In this document: positions 19,085 through 27,661 of the stretch, piece by piece
How positions within the stretch are numbered: the stretch's first letter is position 1
Layout: every line of letters starts with the position of its first letter
NCBI GenBank assembly: GCA_021773555.1
Contig: JAJFKA010000031.1
Span: 1 to 64,000, forward strand
Direction: 5' to 3'
Origin: Gammaproteobacteria bacterium
GTDB lineage: Bacteria > Pseudomonadota > Gammaproteobacteria > Pseudomonadales > Azotimanducaceae
Length of the DNA: 64,000 nucleotides
Made by a program: the position numbers and the translations under genes
The notes under the pieces: generated by a model
Databases searched by the model: none
What the model saw: only the letters and a program-made list of their open reading frames with translations
Told to the model about the DNA's origin: nothing

Positions 19085-20287
19085 TTGCTGTTTATCTTCA
19101 TCACCGCGTCAATGGATTCCATCGGATTTGGCATGATCATGCCAGTCCTGCCTGACCTGCTGATGGAAATATCAGGGGAAGACCTCGCCGCCTCGGCAAA
19201 ATACGGTGGCTGGCTGATGTTTGTTTATGCGGTCATGCAATTTTTCTTTGCTCCAATCGTTGGTAACCTCTCCGATGCTTATGGACGACGCCCAGTGCTT
19301 CTTCTTTCCATGGTCGTTCTGGGCATCAACTACATCATCATGGGTTTCGCAAACTCACTGGTTTTGCTGTTTATTGGCAGGATCATTTCCGGCATTGGCG
19401 CATCCACCATGAGCACCTGCAACGCCTATGTCGCTGATGTCACCCCAATTTCAGAACGCGCCCAGTATTTCGGCATGATTGGTGCTGCTTTTGGTATGGG
19501 ATTCATCATCGGTCCGGTGATCGGCGGAATACTGGGAGAATTCGGATCAAGAGTGCCGTTCTTCGCAACCGCGGCACTGGTATTCTTCAATCTGCTTTTT
19601 GGGTTCTTTATCCTGCCAGAATCACTCACTCCCGAGAATCGCAGGATATTCGAACCGGCCAGAGCTAATCCGTTAGCAACATTCAGACAGCTTAGTCAAT
19701 TTAGAGTCGTTTTCGGCATTCTCATGGTCATGTTTTTCTATAACCTTGGTCATCACGTGCTGCCTTCCATCTGGAGTTACTACACAATCGAAAAGCTGAA
19801 CTGGTCTACTCGCGAGATAGGCTATTCGTTGGGATTCATCGGCGTATTGATGGTATTCGTCCAGGGGTTTCTCATTCGAATCGTCATCCCGAAAGTTGGG
19901 TTACGTAATGCAGGCATCATCGGGATGTCCATGACCCTGGTTGCATTTTGTGGCTATGCCAGCGCCAGCACATCGTGGATGATGTATGTTGCCATGGTCC
20001 CCGGCGCACTGGGCGCACTGGCTGGACCTGCAATGAACGGCATAGCCTCCGGTCAGATAGGTGCACAACAGCAAGGTGAACTACAGGGCGGCATGTCCAG
20101 CATGATGAGCCTTACTTCAATTTTGAGTCCGCCAATTATGACCCAGGTATTCAGTTATTTTGGCAGCAACAGCACGACGGTTTATTACCCGGGCGCACCG
20201 TTTCTGTTGGCGGCAATACTGACATTGCTCAGTCTTGTGCTATTCGTACGTGCAACTGCCGGGAGCAAACTGGTCAGTAATATCTAA
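19085..20287 (+). CDS. MFS transporter, TetA-like (DHA1) group
   Basis: A 400-residue carrier with 12 predicted membrane segments. ITASMDSIGFGMIMPVLPDLL, GGWLMFVYAVMQFFFAPIVGNLSDAYGRRPVLL (loop 2-3 motif) and NAYVADVTPISERAQYFGMIGAAFGMGFIIGPVIGG (motif C region) are TetA-like. It is a proton-coupled antiporter by family; in this cluster it may move the carboxylic substrate or a toxic intermediate. Start: TTG 19085 is the first standard codon, but it lies 21 bases after GAGAGGAG (19056-19063). An in-frame ATC at 19070 has the ideal distance and would add five residues (INKVA), matching the usual N-terminus. The true start may be that non-standard codon. Confidence 0.9.
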   Translation: MLFIFITASMDSIGFGMIMPVLPDLLMEISGEDLAASAKYGGWLMFVYAVMQFFFAPIVGNLSDAYGRRPVLLLSMVVLGINYIIMGFANSLVLLFIGRIISGIGASTMSTCNAYVADVTPISERAQYFGMIGAAFGMGFIIGPVIGGILGEFGSRVPFFATAALVFFNLLFGFFILPESLTPENRRIFEPARANPLATFRQLSQFRVVFGILMVMFFYNLGHHVLPSIWSYYTIEKLNWSTREIGYSLGFIGVLMVFVQGFLIRIVIPKVGLRNAGIIGMSMTLVAFCGYASASTSWMMYVAMVPGALGALAGPAMNGIASGQIGAQQQGELQGGMSSMMSLTSILSPPIMTQVFSYFGSNSTTVYYPGAPFLLAAILTLLSLVLFVRATAGSKLVSNI

Positions 20288-20338
20288 CCTGTCCAGTGAC
20301 CCGGGATTCTCTCAAGGTACGTGAAAAACGAGGAATAC

Positions 20339-21550
20339 ATGCTAAATAGAACCTATCCTTACTATCTGGCGAACGAAGCTGTTTACGCCAACGAAGATTT
20401 AATCGTTGAAAACAAATATACGGGCAAGCCGGCAACGCTGGTCGCCCTGGCCGACGAGGCGGCCATTGATAAGGCAATCGCAGCAGCTGTCACGGCTCGA
20501 ATGGCATGCCAGCAGATGGGCGCCTATGAACGCAAGGCGGTACTCGAGCACTGCGTCGCGAGATTCAGAGAACGCTTCGACGAACTCGCGCAGGCATTGT
20601 GCATAGAAGCGGGTAAACCCCTGAACGACGCGGAAGGCGAAGTCACTCGACTGATCGATACATTCATCATCGCTGCTGAAGAATCGGTTCGCATAACAGG
20701 CGAAGTGTTACCGCTGGATATCAGTAAACGGGCAAAAGGATACCAGGGGTTCTGGAAACGGGTTCCAATCGGTCCCTGCTCCTTCATCAGTCCATTTAAC
20801 TTCCCATTGAACCTGGCGGCGCACAAGGTTGCCCCAGCCATTGCGATAGGCTGCCCTTTCGTACTAAAACCCGCCAGCCTGACGCCGATTGGCGCGTTGA
20901 TTATTGGTGAAGTTCTGGCGGAAACGGACCTTCCCAAAGGCGCTTTTTCCATATTGCCTTGTCGTCGTGATGGCGCTGCGTTGTTTACTGAGGATGACCG
21001 CCTGAAGTTGCTCAGCTTCACCGGCTCACCGGTCGTCGGCTGGGCGCTTAAGAACAAGGCGGGCAAGAAAAAAGTGGTGTTGGAACTGGGGGGCAATGCG
21101 GCCGTCATTGTCGATGAGTACGCGGATCTTGATGATGCGATTGAGCGGATTGTCTTCGGTGCGTTTTACCAATCAGGACAAAGTTGTATTGGTGTACAAA
21201 GAATACTCGTCCATGAGTCCATTTACGTTGAATTCAAACAGCGACTGGTCTCCCGCGTGAAAGTATTGAAGATGGGCGACCCATCAGACCGCGATACCTT
21301 TATCGGTCCGATGATCTCCGAGAATGAAGCAGCAAGACTCCACACATGGATTGAGGAAGCCGTCGCTGCGGGAGCAACTTTACTGTGTGGAGGCAACCGG
21401 AATGGAACTATGCTGGAAGCAACCCTGCTGGAAAACGTTAGCAAACACTGCAAGGCTAACAGTGAAGAAGCCTTCGGACCACTTGCGAGGCCGGAGTTAG
21501 CGTCGGATGGGGCATCCCGATGGCGACAGATACGGCATTTACGTGTTTAA
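20339..21550 (+). pseudogene. Aldehyde dehydrogenase, C-terminus lost at a junction
   Basis: An NAD(P)-dependent aldehyde dehydrogenase that follows the family for about 383 residues: VPIGPCSFISPFNFPLNLAA, KPASLTPIGALIIGEVL, SFTGSPVVGWALK, the Glu of LELGGNAAV and the nucleophile Cys in QSGQSCIGVQRI. It stops matching after EEAFGPLA at about 21487. The last 21 codons (to TAA at 21550) read through foreign sequence that in another frame is part of nhaA. About 80-90 residues, including the C-terminal oligomerisation strand, are missing, so activity is doubtful. ATG 20339 with GAGGA upstream is preferred to GTG 20321. It would have ended the glyoxylate-type cluster, after the MFS gene. Confidence 0.8.
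21488..21542 (+). pseudogene. nhaA: Internal fragment of nhaA (Na+/H+ antiporter), plus strand
   Basis: Between the end of aldehyde dehydrogenase similarity and the minus-strand nhaA fragment, a frame starting near 21487 reads EAGVSVGWGIPMATDTAFT. GWGIPMATDIAFALG is a hallmark of NhaA, in the region of its functional aspartates. This piece is only about 55 bases, is open to neither side as NhaA, and is oriented opposite to the neighbouring N-terminal fragment of the same gene family. It is thus a displaced and inverted scrap of one nhaA gene. Confidence 0.65.
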
Positions 21551-21770
21551 GCGAGGCCTGCAACTCGAAGTTTCCCAGGAAAATACCAACCGGTAAATGT
21601 GTGAGATTTTGATAGGCAGAAGAATAATCTGAATTTGCCCACCACAGGGCCACGAGGGTAGCAATCAGAAGAAACAGGCTGGAAGTAGTCTGCGCACGGA
21701 TAAAGCTCGAAAAAGGTGGCTGAATATTCTCCAGACCACGCTGCAATAAATTGTCTTTTTCGTCAGTCAT
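21543..21770 (-). pseudogene. nhaA: N-terminal fragment of nhaA (Na+/H+ antiporter)
   Basis: Read from ATG at 21770 on the minus strand, about 76 residues match the start of NhaA: FSSFIRAQTTSSLFLLIATLVALWWANS (first membrane helix), then LTHLPVGIFLGNFELQASLKH. In NhaA this is followed by W-I/V-N-D-G-L-M and the rest of the transporter; here the frame departs right after LKH and closes at 21456 inside the aldehyde dehydrogenase. The piece that should come some 55 codons later is present next to it but on the other strand. The gene is therefore broken, or the sequence is misassembled. As written it cannot give a working antiporter. Confidence 0.75.
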
Positions 21771-22221
21771 TTTGAGAATTGCATTTTTATTCAGCTACCG
21801 ATCGATATTCGCGCTGGCCCAATTTTTGCCTGAGTCCGCCGCGACTGTTTGATGGATACCCAAGTGTGATGATTATTACGTTCCAGGAGATACAACCGAT
21901 GTCACTTTTTGTGCACTGGCATGTTTGCGGTCTTTGGGCTTATGATCCGGCGGTGGTTCGGACAGATTTCTCCCGGGAAATAGTGTCGCAAACAAAACGG
22001 CATGGGTACTCTCTGGCTTTACGTAAGCTGATTACCGGCGATACTAACTGAATGCCTTTGCGAATACCGGAATATCAGTAACTATGGACACCCCGCTGCT
22101 ACCGGTGTTTATCGTCATGCTGAGGGCACGCTGGTGGCGTCTGTCACAGGGTTAATGTTCACGCTCACAAATAGTGGTAAACAAACACCAGTATTCGCAG
22201 CAGGCGAAAGCCAGACTGGCG
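21771..22221. other. 450-base stretch with no clear gene
   Basis: Between the nhaA fragment and the RND adaptor stop there is no recognisable protein. The one item of note is a 50-codon frame at 21899-22051 with a good ribosome site. No repeat, tRNA or strong terminator was seen. Given the broken genes on its left, this may be further debris of the same rearrangement. Confidence 0.5.
21899..22051 (+). CDS. Possible small protein of 50 residues, unknown
   Basis: ATG at 21899 is preceded by CCAGGAGA (AGGAGA at 21885-21890, eight bases away), a strong ribosome site. The product begins MSLFVHWHVCGLWAYDP and ends ALRKLITGDTN. It has no signal peptide, membrane helix or known motif. It lies in a stretch without other genes, so the ribosome site is the only evidence; chance cannot be excluded. 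Confidence 0.25.
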   Translation: MSLFVHWHVCGLWAYDPAVVRTDFSREIVSQTKRHGYSLALRKLITGDTN

Positions 22222-23577
22222 CTAATTGGTCTCCGCCCCAGATCCGGCTTTTCCCTGAACCGCCTCGGCAGCGAATGCCTCGTTAAATCGCGCGGCATCA
22301 ATTGGATCAACCAACAATCCGGTGATCGCTCTCGGCAGTTGCGTCGTGATTAATCTGTCACCGGGCACGATACCATTGGACCTGATGAGCACCTGATAGT
22401 TACCCTGGGGGTCAATATAGTCACCGACCTGCTGCACATTGATGCCCTTGAGTCTGTCGTCTTCCACCTTGTAAACGCGGTTATTTTCGTAAAGTGACTG
22501 CACCGGAAGCGCGACCACATTATGCTCCTGTGGCAATGTGATATTCAGATTGACCACCCTGCCAATATCAAGGTTTTCGTTAGACGGTGTCTTGAAAAAA
22601 GCGTCAAGTCCACTTTGCCCGGACTTTACATCACCCGACAACCGAACCAGGTAAAAGTCTATGGACCGACCATCGAGCTTTCCTGTCGCATTCACCGCAA
22701 CACCCTGACTAAATTTTTGGCGTAGATCATATCCTGTGGTCGCGGGAATCGATGCCCTGACTTCCAGTTCATCGTAATCCGCCACCTGAATCACCGGCGT
22801 ACCCGGTAACACCCTGTCCCCCGGTGCCACGTGCGTGCTGATCACTCGACCTTCGAACGGCGCTTTAATCACTGTCTGAGCCAGGTCCAGTTCCGCCCGA
22901 TCTGCGAGCGCGCGACCTTCCGCCACTGAAGCCTCGTGCTGGTCGATAATATTCGGGAAAATTTTGATATCCGCCAGATGTCGCTCCAGCGTAATGGATC
23001 TCTCACTTGCCTGCTGGCGCGCTTCATCGAGTATGGAATCGGAAATCATTTTCTTGGCATAGAGATCCAGATGGCGCTTGAGTTTCGCCTGTGCAATATC
23101 TGTCAGGGCACGGTGGTGTTGGGTTATTTTTTGAGCCAGTTCGAAATCTGTTTTCGCCGACTCCAGCTGCGCTACCCGTTTTTTATACTCAGCGGTCGCA
23201 ACCGCGAGCGACAGCTTAAGCTCGCTGTCATCCAGGCGTACCAGCACATCACCCGCCTTTACCCAGGTACCTTCCGGGGCATCAACACTGGCCACAGGCG
23301 CACTGATGGAGGTCTTTAGATTAGCGAGCTGTCGGGATTCCACCCGTCCATATGCAAACAGCGTGGGCATCAGATCACCCGGTGTTGCCACCTGGATGGA
23401 AACAGGCCAGGCTTTTTCCTGGCGCAAGATCGGATCCGATTCAGGTCCGGTAACGATGATCAGCGCAGAAAGCAGCACCGCCGCACCGAGAATGGTCACA
23501 CTCAGTAACCGGTAATGCACAATGTGATCAAAGATGATCCGAATCCTGCCCCATAATTTTTCCAACTGTAAACGCAT
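22222..23577 (-). CDS. RND efflux periplasmic adaptor (HlyD/MFP family)
   Basis: A 451-residue adaptor with one N-terminal membrane anchor (YRLLSVTILGAAVLLSALIIV). It has the first half-lipoyl motif (ISAPVASVDAPEGTWVKAGDVLVRLDDSEL), a long helical hairpin (EYKKRVAQLESAKTDFELAQKI and on), the second half (DLAQTVIKAPFEGRVISTHVAPGDRVLPGTPVIQV) and a beta-barrel tail. It bridges the RND pump to an outer membrane channel. The frame opens at 23616 within the pump gene, but ATG 23577 lies 2 bases after the pump stop with GGAG upstream, so I chose it. No TolC-like channel gene lies nearby, so a shared channel is likely. Confidence 0.9.
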   Translation of the reverse strand: MRLQLEKLWGRIRIIFDHIVHYRLLSVTILGAAVLLSALIIVTGPESDPILRQEKAWPVSIQVATPGDLMPTLFAYGRVESRQLANLKTSISAPVASVDAPEGTWVKAGDVLVRLDDSELKLSLAVATAEYKKRVAQLESAKTDFELAQKITQHHRALTDIAQAKLKRHLDLYAKKMISDSILDEARQQASERSITLERHLADIKIFPNIIDQHEASVAEGRALADRAELDLAQTVIKAPFEGRVISTHVAPGDRVLPGTPVIQVADYDELEVRASIPATTGYDLRQKFSQGVAVNATGKLDGRSIDFYLVRLSGDVKSGQSGLDAFFKTPSNENLDIGRVVNLNITLPQEHNVVALPVQSLYENNRVYKVEDDRLKGINVQQVGDYIDPQGNYQVLIRSNGIVPGDRLITTQLPRAITGLLVDPIDAARFNEAFAAEAVQGKAGSGAETN

Positions 23578-23579
23578 GT

Positions 23580-26500
23580 TCAAACTCCGGTCGCTGTTTC
23601 TTTTTTCGGGAACCACTCAAGCAGCGACATATGCTTGTGAAAACCTTCGATGGAAATAATCAGCGCTGGTACGACCAGCAATACGAGAAACGTGGAGAAC
23701 GCCAGACCAAAACAAATAGTGATGGCAATGGGCACCATATACATTGCCAGTGTGGACGCCTCGAACATGAGTGGCGTGAGTCCGGCAATGGTCGTGAGTG
23801 AAGTCAATAAAACCGCACGGAATCTCGAAATCGAAGCGTCCCTGATCGCATCGATCACCGTTGCACCTTCTGCCAGGCCTCGCCTGAAAAAGCTGATCAG
23901 TACGATGGAATCATTGACAACAATACCGGTGAGAGAAAAGAATGCCAGCAACGACATCGCTCCGATATCAACGTTCATAATCCAGTGACCAACAATTGCG
24001 CCGGTGAGGCCGAGGGGAATCGCGGTCATCACCGCAAGCGGCCAGGTGTAAGATGCGAACGACCAGGCGAGAATCAGGTAGATAAAAATCAGCGTCAGGA
24101 CGGCACCGACACTCATGGTCTCGACGATCTGCTGGTTTCGCGCACTGACCCCGGCAAGGTCTGAGCTAAGTCCGTATTTATCCTTGATGAGGTTGAGTTC
24201 ATTTTCATTCAGATGCTTCAGTACCTTCTGGGTATTGTTCACCTCGGGATCAACAGAGGCATTAACAACCACAGAGAGAAATCCCTTGTTGTGATTGATG
24301 ACATCGATCCCGCGTCGATTGGATAATTCAGCAATCATACCCAGCGCCACCAGTTGCCCTGAAGGTGTCTGAACCGGAAACTGTTTGAGCGAGGATAGCT
24401 GGTCACGCTCGTTGTCCGGCAACATGACCAATACTTCCAGTTCAACCTCCTTCTGATTAAATATCTGGACCCGTGCACCGTTATAAGCGCCGCGCAGCTG
24501 GCGACCCAGAGACTCGGTTGTCAGGCCAAGAGATTTACCGGCAGGTGTAATTGAAAATACTATCTGGTCTCGTCCGTAGGGCAGATCATCAAAAATATTA
24601 GAGACGCCCTCATACCCGGCAAGCGCATTACTCAGTTCCTCTGCTGCCATTTTCAGGGTAGGAATATCCTGGCCACGCAGTACCAGCGATATGTCCGGTC
24701 TGCCATTGTTCGCGCCACCGGCCACCTCCAGATGAAGTTGTTCGACAAAGGGCAAGCGGATAACTTTTTCCCGCCATTTGGCGACAAATTCCTGCGGCGT
24801 TACGTTACGTTCCTCCTCCCAGGCGAATTCCACTTCCAGTGAACCATACTGGGTTCCATGCTTATTCTCTTCATTCAGCCGGGCAATATTGTATTTGGTC
24901 ACATAACCATTCACGTTAGTGCCACCGGTTTCCTGATTGGTTTGCTGCAACGTGGCCTCTAAATGTGCCATAAACGCTCGCCGCTCTGGCTCCGATGCGC
25001 CTGCACCAAACTCCGCGTTGGCATTCAGCGATTCGAGGTCGAGCCCGGTCACAAAATTCACACCCACCCGACCGCTGATCGTCAGACTGAATGCAATCAG
25101 GACACAGGCGAGCGCAGTGCAAATGGTCACTGCCGGATTGTCGAGGGCTTTTTCGAGCAGGGGGCGATAGTGAACGTCACGGATTCGCTTGAAGCGCAGA
25201 TCGAACCAACCTCTGAATTTTCCGGGATTGTCCCGGTCAGTGTTCTCGAAACTTCTGCGCAGGTGGCCAGGCAGTACCAGAAAGCACTCGACCAGTGACG
25301 CGATGATGACACAGAGTAAAACTGTTGGCAGCGTTACGATAAACGCCCCCAGCTCTCCCCCGGTGATCAACAACGGAACAAAGGCTGCCATTGTTGTTAG
25401 CGATGATGTCATCACCGGTACAAACATTCGTTTCGCCCCACCAGCCGCCGCGTCTGCCGGTGAATAACCCTGTTCGAACAAAGTGGCAGCATCCTCGCCA
25501 ACAACAATGGCATCATCGACCACAATCCCCAGGGCCATGACGAAGGTGATCAGTGCCAGGATATTGATGCCACCTGCAAAGAGCGTGTAGTAAAGCAGCG
25601 TGGCGAACAGGAAACTGACGGGTATGCCAATCATCACCCACCAGCCTACTCGCCCGTTAAGAAACAGGAACAAGGTGAGAATCACCAGCAACAGACCGCT
25701 GAAGCCGTTTTCAAAAATCATCGAGAGTTGCTGCTTCAGGAGAACCCAGATTTCCTGGTAGACGTGAATCTCAACCCCTTCGGGTAAAATTTCACGCGTC
25801 TCCTCAACCCAGTCGTGCATAATCTGCGCAGTGTAAATAGCGTCCGTCTCAACGAGTCTTTGCAGGTGGAGGGTAATCGCGGGCTGACCCTCACGCATCA
25901 ATTCCGGCTGGCCGGTTTTGGGCCGCTTCTCGATTGTTGCCACGTCACCCAGGCGTGCGAGTCGACCATTCGGTTGCAGGGCAACCTCGAGTTGCGCAAA
26001 ATCACTGACTTCACGTTTCTGATCCAGGCTTCTTAGCTGCCGGGCACCCTGCCCCCGTCCGACCGTACCCGCAGGCGAATTACGACTGTGGGTGCGGATT
26101 TCCCTGGCGATGTCATCGAGTGTGGTATTAAGCTCATAAAGTTTGCTGCTGGATATCTGTACCGCAAGTTCCTCCTCCGGCAAACCTTCAAATCCAATGT
26201 ATTCGATGCCACGCGCGAGCAGTTCTTTCTCAAACTGGCGGGCCAGGGGGATAAGTTCCGCAAGGGTTCCGGCGCCGGTAAGCTGTATGGCACTGATGTA
26301 CTCATAATCCGTGGCACGACTCACCAGGATCGGTTCCATATCCGGCGGAAAATTTCGAATCTGGGCAACCCGTTGCTTAACCTCATCATGCGCCCGGGTC
26401 ATGTCGGCATTGTGGCTGAATTCAGCCCTGATTCGACCACCACCGTTGTAGCTGATCGATCCGAGTTCCTGCAGCCCAACTACAGTGCGCAGTTGCTGCT

Positions 26501-26714
26501 CGACCGGGACGATTATGAGCTTCTCGACATCCTCGGCGGAAGCTCCAGGCCAGTCCGCATTAATAAACACCATCGGCCAGGCTACCGGAGGATCAAGTTG
26601 AGAGGGGATGCGATCCACCGCCCAGAATCCGGACAGCACCATCATCACCATGGCAAGATTTGCTGCCACACGATGGCGCGTAAACACATCAATCAGAGAG
26701 TTCGAAACACTCAT
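23580..26714 (-). CDS. RND efflux pump permease (AcrB/HAE1-like)
   Basis: A 1044-residue inner membrane pump with the full RND plan: N-terminal helix (FTRHRVAANLAMVMMVLSGFWAV), two large periplasmic loops, and two sets of membrane helices. Helix 4 shows LITFVMALGIVVDDAIVVGEDA with the proton-relay Asp pair, and the second half has SLTGIVVNDSIVLISFFRRG. The early loop has DWPGASAEDVEKLIIVPVEQQL. It should export organic compounds from the periplasm using the proton gradient. It is first in a two-gene operon with the adaptor. The substrate is unknown; the loop LNANAEFGAGASEPE fits the HAE1-type lipophilic pumps rather than metal pumps. Confidence 0.93.
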   Translation of the reverse strand: MSVSNSLIDVFTRHRVAANLAMVMMVLSGFWAVDRIPSQLDPPVAWPMVFINADWPGASAEDVEKLIIVPVEQQLRTVVGLQELGSISYNGGGRIRAEFSHNADMTRAHDEVKQRVAQIRNFPPDMEPILVSRATDYEYISAIQLTGAGTLAELIPLARQFEKELLARGIEYIGFEGLPEEELAVQISSSKLYELNTTLDDIAREIRTHSRNSPAGTVGRGQGARQLRSLDQKREVSDFAQLEVALQPNGRLARLGDVATIEKRPKTGQPELMREGQPAITLHLQRLVETDAIYTAQIMHDWVEETREILPEGVEIHVYQEIWVLLKQQLSMIFENGFSGLLLVILTLFLFLNGRVGWWVMIGIPVSFLFATLLYYTLFAGGINILALITFVMALGIVVDDAIVVGEDAATLFEQGYSPADAAAGGAKRMFVPVMTSSLTTMAAFVPLLITGGELGAFIVTLPTVLLCVIIASLVECFLVLPGHLRRSFENTDRDNPGKFRGWFDLRFKRIRDVHYRPLLEKALDNPAVTICTALACVLIAFSLTISGRVGVNFVTGLDLESLNANAEFGAGASEPERRAFMAHLEATLQQTNQETGGTNVNGYVTKYNIARLNEENKHGTQYGSLEVEFAWEEERNVTPQEFVAKWREKVIRLPFVEQLHLEVAGGANNGRPDISLVLRGQDIPTLKMAAEELSNALAGYEGVSNIFDDLPYGRDQIVFSITPAGKSLGLTTESLGRQLRGAYNGARVQIFNQKEVELEVLVMLPDNERDQLSSLKQFPVQTPSGQLVALGMIAELSNRRGIDVINHNKGFLSVVVNASVDPEVNNTQKVLKHLNENELNLIKDKYGLSSDLAGVSARNQQIVETMSVGAVLTLIFIYLILAWSFASYTWPLAVMTAIPLGLTGAIVGHWIMNVDIGAMSLLAFFSLTGIVVNDSIVLISFFRRGLAEGATVIDAIRDASISRFRAVLLTSLTTIAGLTPLMFEASTLAMYMVPIAITICFGLAFSTFLVLLVVPALIISIEGFHKHMSLLEWFPKKETATGV

Positions 26715-27043
26715 TTAGCCTGCATCCATCCGAATCATGTTAGACGTCGTACCATGTGGTTTCGTTTGCACCGAGCCACGTCCGTTTTTCTATTTTGTTG
26801 TTCTGCCAGCGCGCTTTGGTTAGCGCCCACGCTTAACTATCCTCGCCGCGATGCGGATTCAACCTCACATTCACTCAACACCAGAGTATTCACTATTCAT
26901 GCCAACTACCTATCTCCTTGTTTTTATTAAGTTTCTGTTACAAAACGGATTGTCATGTTCACCACAGTTAGTTAAATTCACCACTCTTTTCACCGCTGTT
27001 GTGCCTGGCCCTGGGATTAACACGCGAACAACTGGAGCAGAGC
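26715..27043. other. Divergent intergenic region, no gene seen
   Basis: About 330 bases between the start of the RND pump (minus) and the nitroreductase (plus). It is richer in A and T than its flanks and must hold both promoters. A frame opening at 26088 runs through it but is a shadow of the pump gene. I see no clear palindrome or repeat. Confidence 0.5.
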
Positions 27044-27661
27044 ATGGATCTGGAAAGTGTCGACCTGGTGATGAAAACCGCGAGATCGGTGCGCAGGAAA
27101 CTGGATTTTGACAGACCAGTACCCCTGGCTCTGATTAAAGAAGCCATCAGTGTCGCCGTTCAGGCACCGACCAGCCAGGCGGGTGAGAACTGGCGATTTA
27201 TTGTGGTCACTGATCCAGATACCAAGTCTGGTCTGGCCAGCCTCTACCGTGAAAGTCTGGAAGAACTGCGCATACGTCGAGGGATCGAACTCAAGCCAGG
27301 CCAGCGCGCCCTGATCGAAAGGATGCACGAGATCCCGTGTCTTATCCTGGTCTGTGTAATTGGTAAACCCGGGGTCACTCCCGCCGAACAGGTCGCGTTT
27401 TATGGCTCCATTCTACCGGCCGCATGGTCGTTAATGCTGGCACTCCGGGCTCGCTCACTGGGCACAACCTGGACTACCTTACTGTCGGCTAAACAACTCG
27501 AAGTCGCAACATTGCTGGGCATTCCCGGGAATGTGACCCAGACCGTCATGTTACCGGTTGGCTACCACAAGAACGCCGTACTGCGCGTGGCAGACAGAAA
27601 ATCTGCCGAACAGGTCACCTTTCATAATCTCTGGGGCAAGACCACGGCGAGTCAAACTTGA
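27044..27661 (+). CDS. Nitroreductase-family protein
   Basis: A 205-residue flavoprotein. ARSVRRKLDFDRPVPLALIKEAISVAVQAPTSQAGENWRFIVV is the FMN-binding start of the family, and WSLMLALRARSLGTTWTTLLSAK plus the LLGIPGNVTQTVMLPVGYH end fit. Such enzymes reduce nitro groups, quinones or enones with NAD(P)H. The frame is open from 26999, but ATG 27044 has GGAGCAG upstream and begins the conserved part, so I chose it. The GNAT gene overlaps its stop by TTGA, so the two are coupled. Confidence 0.87.
   Translation: MDLESVDLVMKTARSVRRKLDFDRPVPLALIKEAISVAVQAPTSQAGENWRFIVVTDPDTKSGLASLYRESLEELRIRRGIELKPGQRALIERMHEIPCLILVCVIGKPGVTPAEQVAFYGSILPAAWSLMLALRARSLGTTWTTLLSAKQLEVATLLGIPGNVTQTVMLPVGYHKNAVLRVADRKSAEQVTFHNLWGKTTASQT

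Noticed and set aside
26088-26930. 280-residue frame opposite the RND pump
   Set aside because: It is the antisense of a clear RND gene and has no recognisable domain.
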